Origin: Petrolisthes cinctipes
Lineage: Eukaryota > Arthropoda > Malacostraca > Decapoda > Porcellanidae
Reading direction: 5' to 3'
Assembly: GCA_033782935.1 (NCBI GenBank)
Contig: JAWQEG010001429.1
Coordinates: 453,501 to 517,500 of the forward strand
DNA: 64,000 nt
Position numbers and translations under genes: made by a program. The notes beneath the pieces are model-generated. The model worked only from the letters and a program-made list of their open reading frames with translations, was not told where the DNA came from and searched no databases. This document shows positions 56,956-64,000 of the stretch, piece by piece. Positions within the stretch are counted from its first letter, which is position 1. Each line of letters opens with the position of its first letter.

Positions 56956-57600
56956 CTATCTGCCACTACCATTATTCGTGGAATATTATTGGCTATTTTT
57001 TGACATAATCAGAATTAGTCTACCGCAATCGAGTCAACCAAAAACATTACAAAACAAATAAAAATATTGACCGAAACAGAATTATTATACCTACTATTAG
57101 TATAATTATTGCCATTATCTCAATACTGGGCCATTTAACAGACTATCTGCTTGTACCAATAGATGGGAAATTTCATGGGCTATGTTTTGTACAATCGGAA
57201 GTTTTTTGAAGCACCCGAATTAATCAAAATCCAGCAAAAACAAACTAAAATTTTTACTGGAACAGAATTATTATACTTACTATTTTTATAATTATTGCTA
57301 TTATCTCCAGACTGGGTCATTAAACATACTATCTGCTAGTACAAATAGATGCGGAATTTTATTGGCTATTTTTGGGAATAATTTGGAATTTATTGAATTG
57401 GCCGAATTTACCAAAATTAACCAAAAACAAACCAAAATTTTGAACGGAACAGAATTATTCTACCTACTATTATTATAATTATTGCTATTATCTCCAGACT
57501 AGTCCTCTAAACAGAGTATCTGCTAGTACCAATAGCTGGGGAATTTTATGGGTTGTTTTTTTATGCAATCTGGAGTTTTTGGAAGCACCCAAATGAAAAG
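56956..57600. repeat. Tandem satellite, 186-187 bp unit, about 3.5 copies
   Basis: Units start with (C/G)TATCTGC(T/C) at 56956, 57143, 57329 and 57516. Each contains AAACAAA, GGAACAGAATTATT and ATTATAATTATTGCTATTATCTCCAGACT in order. Unit identity looks like 70-80 percent, so the array is old. A monomer near one nucleosome repeat length is common in satellite DNA. Confidence 0.85.
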
Positions 57601-58022
57601 GATGAATGTACTCCAGCACACTAATGGGCCATAGTATATATATTATAATGCTGATGTGTGTGTATGCGTGTGTTTGTGTTAGTGAATATGTATTTCTTGT
57701 CTATTGTGACCATACCTAGGTAAAAGTTGTAAAATAAGAATTATCTGGTATGATGTTACAAAATATTATTATTAATGTTTTGAAAATTGTTTGATTTCTC
57801 ACTGTTTACTATGCATTAGTTGGCAGCCATCTTGGATACTGAAAAATGCTCAACATTTTCCGTTTGGCCTCCATCGGATTTCGACTCAGGACCTCAGAAA
57901 TATACAAGATCAGACAAAAATGTTATATATGATTTAGTGCCAGGTTCTACTTAATTAACCATCGCTCGGACTATAGGGATTGTGGCGTCCGACTGTGCAT
58001 TTCATTTATCATTTCTTATTAA
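57601..58022. other. No gene seen
   Basis: AT-rich. CCGTTTGGCCTCCATCGG near 57860 is not linked to the neighbouring MITE beyond a few bases. Confidence 0.35.
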
Positions 58023-58277
58023 GGCCTCCATAGACTATCAATCATGTCTGTACAAACTGGGTGGTTGTGCAAGCATAACCGTGGTGTCTGGGTGTGATTG
58101 GTGATTTTCGCAAATGACTGAACCATATCCATAAAGCTTTTCGTCAATCACACGCTTGTACAGTGATGCATGATAATGTGTGGTGACTGCTCAGTCTTCT
58201 TGCTAGTGTGTGGCAAATTTAAATGATTGCAAAGTCATCTAGTTTGCGCAGGCATGAATGATAGTCTATGGAGGCCT
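58023..58277. mobile_element. Harbinger-like MITE, 255 bp
   Basis: Terminal inverted repeats AGGCCTCCATAGACTATCA and TGATAGTCTATGGAGGCCT, flanked on both sides by TTA (58020-58022 and 58278-58280), the 3-bp TWA duplication of PIF/Harbinger elements. It is non-coding. Confidence 0.8.
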
Positions 58278-58691
58278 TTAGAGGCACCTGTGTGGAGTGC
58301 TATTAATTATGTTCTAAGCAGAGGTAAATCATGAAGGGAATACCTACGCTCTCGATGACGTATTGGAAACCTACAGAGTTTTTTTCTACACATCACATCT
58401 ACTCGTTTGCTTACATACACTCATAGTCTACAATCCCTTGCCCACCCGAGTCGAATAATTTCATGATTTGGTGCAGAATATAGTTCACGTTTTGGTTCTT
58501 AATTCATTTATTATTAATTATTTTGAATTAATTATTATTTTATTTTATATTCTGAAATGTTTTGTGATTCCGGCTCAGTAGCCCCGAATTCACCAAAAGA
58601 GTATTTATCTACGTGGAACGGTTGATGACGTATCCATAATGATCTTGGAGGTTGCTACTGAATAAAACCATGTTGCTTAGTATAATAGGGT
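58278..58691. other. No gene seen
   Basis: Intergenic sequence downstream of the unrecognised gene's polyadenylation signal. Confidence 0.35.
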
Positions 58692-58697
58692 TTTATT
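58692..58697 (-). promoter_or_regulatory. Polyadenylation signal AATAAA
   Basis: On the minus strand TTGAATAAAACCC occurs about 160 bases after the TAA at 58858. The spacing suits a short 3' UTR of the gene described next. Confidence 0.5.
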
Positions 58698-58857
58698 CAA
58701 ACTTTAAGAAGAAGCAATACAATGCTGAATAAAAATGTCAACATCGTAACACATTAAAGGATAACCATGGATTTTGGATATTTAGATATAAATTTATCTG
58801 TTTATCTTACCACCACCACCACCTCTAAAGTCACCACCATACCATCACTTCAAATGG

Positions 58858-60594
58858 TTATGCTACTGGCTGCACTTTTTCTGCTGGTCCTGTAAAAGAT
58901 AATAACAATGACAATGATAACAGCAATAACAATAATATTATCAATAATAACAATATCTGCATAGATACACATGCTGACCTTTTTCAACGATTTTCACGGA
59001 CATCAGCTCAGCCTTGTTAATCCCCTTTAACAGTAATCTTTTCGTGAAGCTCGTTCCAAGAGACAAACTTCGAGGGACCTTTCCACTCAACATCTACGGA
59101 CAGAAAAGGCGATGATTATCACGTATAAACATCTCACACAAGACTCCCAAATATAAAGTTTGTGATTTACATACTGCTGGGAAAAAGATAGTTTTGAATG
59201 TTTAATCAAGTCCATAATTTTGGCCTATTTATAAATTGATCCTGAGTGAGGAGTTTAAAGAGAACCATGAAGTCAGTAATCAAAGGAATCACCTAAAGTA
59301 AACTCCCTTGCCATGAATAACTCCTAAGAACAAAATATTACCTTTGGAGTGTATTGTTCAGTCACGAGCACTAATAAGTATTCAGGTGTGCTTCGAATAC
59401 CTAGAGAGACAGTAAATAAATGCACAATCAGATCTCCATTTGAATTAGTTCGTTGGTGAATTGGACGGCCCAAAGCTTCAACCAATGCTGTATACTTATT
59501 AGTGCTCGTGCCTGTACCTTTATAAATACTAATCTAAATTATGATTGCAAAACAGTGCCGAGTTTTATTCCTTGCCATGAACGAACGCTTACGAAACAAA
59601 AATTATAGCTTAGGAGTGAACTATACTTACTTAAATACGGGACATTGTGTTTACAAAGTCCTAATAACAATACTGTAGGTCTGGACACGAGCATCAACGA
59701 CAACTCGAGGGGAGGGACAATGTTCATAATGTCATGCGCAACAGGGACCCATTTTCGGTCAGTAAGTGTCCCGTTCTGTTGTTATCTGGACTTTATAATC
59801 ACTAAGGCTAGTATTTATTAAAGTAATGTTTACTCTTTAGCTAATATTTTACTCGGTTCATTCATTGCTAGGATAAAATTATACAATATTTTGAAATTAT
59901 AATATTGACTTGTATTGATATAGGTACCGTACATCTCAGTCCTCAGATGAGGAACACAATCCACTGCTTTGAAATGTGAAATGAACCACTTTAGTTGCAA
60001 GGTCAGTAACGTAAGCATAAGAACACATACACTCGTGATACGTAATCTTTGCCAGAGACGAACGGCAGGCACCACACATACCCTGCATTCGAACTCAACC
60101 ATTATATGTGTACTGGGTGGGGAAATGAACAATACCAGGCGATTCGAAGCTTTCGGCTCCTCACACTCTGATCAGATATTATGTATCACGAGTGTACAAA
60201 CTCTGAGAGGTTCTATGAATACGGTCCCAGAACCATCTATCATGGGGTGCTGATGGTGTAATGGTTAGCACACTCGCCTCGCAAGCGAGAAATTCCGTGC
60301 ACGATACCCCAGGTCAGTGGAATTGTTGGGCAATTTTTCAAGCCCCCTATGTCCCTGTTCACCTAGCAGTAAGTAGGTACCCGGCTGTAAGGGCAAGGAT
60401 AGCAACCTTGTAGGCTGGGGGAAGATGTGTTGATGTAACAAACCTTGACTGCCTTAATGACCAACACCATGAGTCGATAGGCATAAAGCCCTTAATCTAT
60501 CTTCTCTTCATCTATCATACAGACCTGAAGGCAAGGGGTCGGGACAGCTGTTCTGCTCCACCAAGAACACATCGCCACTCGGTTTCAGCCATTT
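58858..60594 (-). CDS. Unrecognised gene, last three exons
   Basis: Three segments with GT/AG borders and matching phases: 60594-60525, 59093-58979 and 58889-58858. The acceptors TTACACCAG, TTTTCTGTCCGTAG and ATCTTTTACAG are good; the donors are GTCTGT and GTCAGC. They encode KWLKPSGDVFLVEQNSCP..., then VEWKGPSKFVSWNELHEKI, AELMSVKIVEKG and PAEKVQPVA before TAA. Only one frame of the first exon stays open across the junction. In the second exon a run of four G (about 59006-59009) introduces a one-base shift; read literally the protein would stop at TAA after ITVKGD. I do not recognise the family. Upstream exons are not seen in the window; LINE copy C lies just beyond. Confidence 0.5.
60244..60480 (+). 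mobile_element. tRNA-derived SINE in intron
   Basis: The head GATGGTGTAATGGTTAGCAC is an A box. CTCGC-CTCGCAA-GCGAG forms an anticodon stem-loop reading CGC (Ala-like), and a weak B box CCGTGCACGATACC follows. The body has GTTCACCTAGCAGTAAGTAG and GTACCCGGCTG, familiar from decapod SINEs (recalled, not searched). It lies in the intron between the first two exons of the unrecognised gene. Confidence 0.7.
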
Positions 60595-60938
60595 CTGGTG
60601 TAATAAATAAAAAGTATCAATGTAGTGAGGTTTTCTGTACAACCTGTTCATTCTCTGTTTGTAAATGATTGATGCTTTCCTCTCAAGTAATTATAACATA
60701 TTGATCATAATTAAGTGACTCAGGATATGATATGACAGAGATAAACTCAAACATCTTATGCTTTTTCTACTTAAGCACTCATCAAGAAAATAGTATCCCA
60801 GAATTGAATGTTAAATTAATAGTTTGACTACTAATTAGAACATAAAATTAAGTTATTTACGAAGATGTCTCCTTTGATACGATGGATATGGGTAAGGATG
60901 ATGGTGATATGTGGGATGATGATGTTCGCAGACTATGT
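60595..60938. other. No gene seen
   Basis: Intronic or intergenic AT-rich sequence between the unrecognised gene's first visible exon and LINE copy C. Confidence 0.35.
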
Positions 60939-63542
60939 TTTTTTTTTTTTTTTTTTTTTAATTCATTGCGCCGTAGCGTCAGTCAATAGGCAGACAACAG
61001 TACACAAGGGTAAGCGGGACTCACGAGAACCCAATGACCACATACACACACAAGCGCACACACACATGCGCACACACACTCACATCATGAAAACATAACA
61101 GAATGAAGCACAAGCATACAGACAAATATTTATATCATGACCTACTTAAATCCACCAAAACGAACCTGATGGTTCAGCAGGTGTCGACAAACCACATCAA
61201 GTGGCAGGCCCTGGGGCAGCAAGTGTCGGACAGTGGGGCAGGCTAGGCAATAGTGCTCTATAGTGTTAGCACGAGGCGCTCGACACAAGCGACACTCAGT
61301 GAAGGGAGGCTCACCCTGCATCCCAGCAACCTGCCACGGTGGCTGGTAGCCAAGCCTCAAACGAGCAGAGACTACATTGTGCCTCCGAACCATGAGGCCT
61401 CGACGACGGTAGGAATATTTGTGATGGCAGACAGACTCGTAATGGGTGATGGAGATGCTGAAGGGCCTCTCTGCATCCCTGCGTCGCCGTACAGGGAGGA
61501 GAGCGGCGGAGCGGACTTTAGAGAGGTAACATGTCAGGGAGAGAAGACGTCCAGCACCACGAGGAGGCAGATGGCAGGCTTCCTTTGCGAGTCTGTCAAC
61601 TGTACCATTGTGACGTAAACCTACATGGGATGGCACCCATAAAAATTTGACAGTCAAGTTACGGTGATGCAATAAGGCCAAAAACGATAAAATCTGCTGA
61701 ATAACAGTAGAGTGTGTGGGCTGAACACTAGAGAGGGAATGAAGGGCAGGTTTGGAGTCACAAAAATTGGCAGCATTCACTCCACGTTGACAAACAACAC
61801 TAACAGCATCCAGAATGGCATACAGTTCACACAATGTTGAGCTAGAGTGGTTACAGAGACGACGGCCAACCCAGCCCCCTGGAGGTGACTCCAGGTCTGG
61901 CGAGAAAACGGCACAACCTGCTGCACCATCCACTTGCAATGAGCCATCAGTGTAGAGGCAGTATGGATCTGTGATGGAGGAAGTCACTGATTCTATGTGT
62001 TCCAGATACAACTGCTGCTGTAGAGAAGGCAGCTCCGACTTGGAAGTAGGTGTAAAGCTTACATCAGGTGTTGGTAGCATCCATGAAGGGGGCCCTGGGG
62101 GGACGTCTGCAACCATTATATCTATATTAAGACCACGGAGCACAGAGGAAACAGACCTTATAAGAGTACGTCCAACAGGCAGTATGGGAGGGACCGGGTA
62201 GTTTGGTCTAAGAGAAGTCCTGACTAACTGAGAGTAATGGGGTGAAAGATGTGGGAAATGGAGGCACTTGACAGTGAAGCAAGTAACATTAGAATAAATT
62301 CTCTCCACTAATGGGGGAAGACGCAACTCACGCTGCATGTTCACTATCCTGGTCGACATTGGACAGCCGAGAATAATTCTCATTGCTCTATTTTGAAATT
62401 TTTCTAAAGTTTCCAGAGTAGCCCTAGGAAGTTGAATCAGAGCAGAGGAAAGGTAATCAACAACTGAACGGATAAAAGCAATATAGATGGTCCTGGCTAC
62501 TGGGATGGAGATGCCCGAGGAGTTGTTAGATAGCCATTGAAGTGGTGTAAGTCGGCGCTGGAAACGACCCAATAAGTCCTGGACAATGGGATGGTCTTGA
62601 GGTCTGGCAGGGACAATCGGCCAAATATTGACTGGCGCACCCAGGTAGCAGTACTGGGAACACATGGGAATGACAGTCCCTCCAATGGTGAACACTGGCT
62701 GAGCTTGAGGAAGGCGGCAGGTGAATATTCTGCTCTTATCTGGGGAGACAATAATGCCACAGTGAGAGGAGGCCACAGAGAAGGAGTCAAGAAACCGCTG
62801 GAGATCCCTTGGTGAGGTAGAATGAACACAGATATCATCAGCATAGCACGTAATTGTAGTTCCAGGAATATCAGGGAGAGAAGTGAGCAACCGATGCATC
62901 AGAATATTAAATAACAATGGGCTGAGAACACCACCTTGAGGCGTACCAAGATGAAAACTGCACAAAGGACTGAGTGCACCACTGAAAAACACACAGGAGG
63001 TCCTGTTACTCAGGTAGGCCCGAATCCACCGTAGTAGATTACCCTTTATCCCAAAGTCAACCAGTTGATCCAAAATGACGTCTCTATTAGCAACATCGAA
63101 GGCACTTCGAAGGTCAATGAAGGCCACCACACTGTCCCTGGAAAGGCGAGAGTACAGGTCGATTAGGCAGTGATGTGTGCTCCGCTGGGGAAGGAAACCA
63201 AACAGCCATGGAGAGAGGCGATCCTGCAGTCTGTACATGAGACGATTGAGTAAGATTCTCTCCATAACCTTACAGAAACAGGAAGTAAGGGAAATAGGCC
63301 TGAACTTCGCAGTGCCGGGCTTAGGGATGGGTATTATTGTGCTGCTGGTCCAGGCTCGTGGTACACAACCGTCACGAAGACAAAGATTGTACAGTCAAAG
63401 TAGAGGGTTCCCAGGAACTTGTTGAAGTAGGCGCAGCACAGCATAAGTAATACCATCATCACCAGGGGAAGAAGCTCTACCCCGAATGAGAGCACGGCGC
63501 AACTCCTCCTCAGTTATCTCCTCTGCATCATCGTCATCATCT
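60939..63542 (-). mobile_element. RNase H-bearing LINE, copy C (5'-truncated, minus)
   Basis: The T-run at 60939-60959 is its poly(A) tail, next to the 3' UTR end shared with copies A and B. The element extends to the DDDDDAEEITEEEL region just before RT at 63542, where it meets an inverted fragment of the same family. It is the best-preserved coding copy in the window. Confidence 0.88.
61142..63265 (-). CDS. LINE ORF2 C-terminal part: RT and RNase H, 707 codons open
   Basis: From MERILLNRLMYRLQDRLSPW the frame is open to FGGFK. It contains SAFDVANRDVILDQL, FHLGTPQGGVLSPLLFNILM, the catalytic CYADDICVHSTS (about 62858-62823), then RNase H YCLYTDGSLQVDG, ELYAILDA, CDSKPALHSL, WVPSHVG and GTVDRLAKEA. 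The frame stays open further 5' to about 63393, where CGA of copy B is TGA. Relative to copy B, 33 bases are missing just before the C-terminus (HQV...RFGGFK), in frame. The Met is not a natural start; endonuclease and ORF1 are absent. Confidence 0.85.
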   Translation of the reverse strand: MERILLNRLMYRLQDRLSPWLFGFLPQRSTHHCLIDLYSRLSRDSVVAFIDLRSAFDVANRDVILDQLVDFGIKGNLLRWIRAYLSNRTSCVFFSGALSPLCSFHLGTPQGGVLSPLLFNILMHRLLTSLPDIPGTTITCYADDICVHSTSPRDLQRFLDSFSVASSHCGIIVSPDKSRIFTCRLPQAQPVFTIGGTVIPMCSQYCYLGAPVNIWPIVPARPQDHPIVQDLLGRFQRRLTPLQWLSNNSSGISIPVARTIYIAFIRSVVDYLSSALIQLPRATLETLEKFQNRAMRIILGCPMSTRIVNMQRELRLPPLVERIYSNVTCFTVKCLHFPHLSPHYSQLVRTSLRPNYPVPPILPVGRTLIRSVSSVLRGLNIDIMVADVPPGPPSWMLPTPDVSFTPTSKSELPSLQQQLYLEHIESVTSSITDPYCLYTDGSLQVDGAAGCAVFSPDLESPPGGWVGRRLCNHSSSTLCELYAILDAVSVVCQRGVNAANFCDSKPALHSLSSVQPTHSTVIQQILSFLALLHHRNLTVKFLWVPSHVGLRHNGTVDRLAKEACHLPPRGAGRLLSLTCYLSKVRSAALLPVRRRRDAERPFSISITHYESVCHHKYSYRRRGLMVRRHNVVSARLRLGYQPPWQVAGMQGEPPFTECRLCRAPRANTIEHYCLACPTVRHLLPQGLPLDVVCRHLLNHQVRFGGFK

Positions 63543-63612
63543 TGGGTTCTCGTAAGTCCCGCTTACCCTTGTGTACTGTTTTCTGCCTATTGACTGACGC
63601 TACGGCGCAATG

Positions 63613-63649
<37 letters not shown>

Positions 63650-63650
63650 C
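63543..63650 (+). mobile_element. LINE 3' UTR fragment with poly(A), plus orientation
   Basis: GGTTCTCGTAAGTCCCGCTT...GCTACGGCGCAATGAATT followed by about 30 A matches the last 75-85 bases of the family's 3' UTR. It is joined head-to-head with copy C at ATCATCTTG|GGTTCTCG, with a few shared bases. The whole unit 60939-63650 therefore starts with poly(T) and ends with poly(A). Confidence 0.8.
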
Positions 63651-63673
63651 ATTCCCCTCTCCAGAAAGTGACG

Positions 63674-63779
63674 TGTATAAATAAACACGTGAAGCAACCA
63701 ACACCTCAAAGCTTCACTCGATAATCTCGGGGTCTCAGTCTCAGGCCACGACTGACGGCCTCCTGTCCCGAGGTAGGTG
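63674..63779 (+). promoter_or_regulatory. TATA-containing repeat, copy 2
   Basis: GTATAAATAAACACGTGAAG...CTCAAAGCTTCACTCGATAATCTCGGGG matches 2458-2516 at most positions. It is followed by a longer insert and then CCTGTCCCGAG|GTAGGTGAG, a splice-donor-like end. It may be part of an LTR or retroelement 5' region continuing past this point. Confidence 0.35.
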
Positions 63780-64000
63780 AGTTTTCAGCATTAGAAAGTG
63801 GCAAATCTTACGATAATATTAGAAATTTCTCTAAGAGGTAAAGAAATGCGAATATGTTTCGATTTACATCCACTATAGTTTCTTTGACTTATGAAGCAAT
63901 ACGAATATGCATAATTGGTAACTGATCGGCAGGAATACCACCGTCTATAAGGTTTCAAAGCAATGTACCATAATGCTACGTTTATTGTCGTTTTCGTTCA
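63780..64000. other. No gene seen to window end
   Basis: AT-rich, with no supported frame. Confidence 0.4.

Noticed and set aside
58979..59093. Assignment of the unrecognised exon to m-AAA proteases (paraplegin/AFG3L)
   Set aside because: The SWNEL segment recalls the S/TWKDFV block of that family, but neighbouring residues and the upstream exon do not fit.
60244..60312. Possible functional tRNA-Ala gene
   Set aside because: The anticodon stem is good, but the T-arm/B box and acceptor stem are degenerate and the sequence continues into a typical SINE body.
60939..63650. Classical twin-priming inversion of one LINE insertion
   Set aside because: The inverted part includes its own 3' UTR and poly(A), so both halves contain the 3' end; twin priming yields non-overlapping parts.

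Overview
This is a eukaryotic, repeat-rich genomic window. The organism looks like an arthropod, most likely a decapod crustacean. The evidence is long (TA)n arrays, tRNA-headed SINEs containing a CACCTAGCAGTAAGTAGGTACC-type body, abundant RNase H-bearing LINEs, hAT/mariner/Harbinger miniature elements, and genes split into small exons with GT/AG borders. The assignment comes from general features and remembered repeat types, not from a database match.

Layout. 1-13.6 kb is intergenic and packed with mobile-element debris: a decayed LINE (0.8-1.95 kb), a large inverted repeat (2.03-4.51 kb), a hAT transposon with recognisable ends and a transposase relic split by a SINE (5.1-6.6 kb), two palindromic MITEs (9.4-10.0 kb), (TA)n arrays, and a 1.4 kb deleted LTR retrotransposon with 228-bp LTRs (12.09-13.53 kb) that may carry an Hsp70-type lid fragment. 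13.6-23.5 kb is a Ty3/gypsy element of errantivirus type with gag, protease, RT, RNase H, integrase and an Env-like fusion protein. It is broken by stops, frameshifts and a 994-bp near-perfect fold-back between gag and pol. Its 3' LTR stops abruptly against a 3'-truncated LINE on the minus strand (23.5-25.3 kb).

26.1-35.3 kb holds the clearest host gene: a minus-strand SLC22-family (organic ion transporter, major facilitator) gene. Nine exons with consistent splice phases are recognised. The part encoding roughly TM2-TM4 is not recognised with confidence. Its introns carry a mariner-like MITE, a 28-36 bp minisatellite and a GC-rich inverted-repeat island.

35.3-42.4 kb is intergenic, with LTR-like debris, (TA)n arrays and nested palindromes. 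42.4-55.3 kb is dominated by one LINE family (ORF1 with zinc knuckles and a coiled coil; ORF2 with APE endonuclease, RT and RNase H). Copy A is minus and decayed. Copy B is plus, essentially full length, and inserted with a 9-bp target-site duplication into another repeat. Copy D is a 5' fragment, minus. Copy C (60.9-63.5 kb, minus) keeps a 707-residue open RT-RNase H frame and is fused head-to-head to a small 3' UTR copy. Between these lie fold-back elements, a 187-bp tandem satellite, a Harbinger-like MITE, a tRNA-derived SINE, and the last three exons of an unrecognised minus-strand gene (58.7-60.6 kb) with a polyadenylation signal. Stretches where I see nothing are stated as such.
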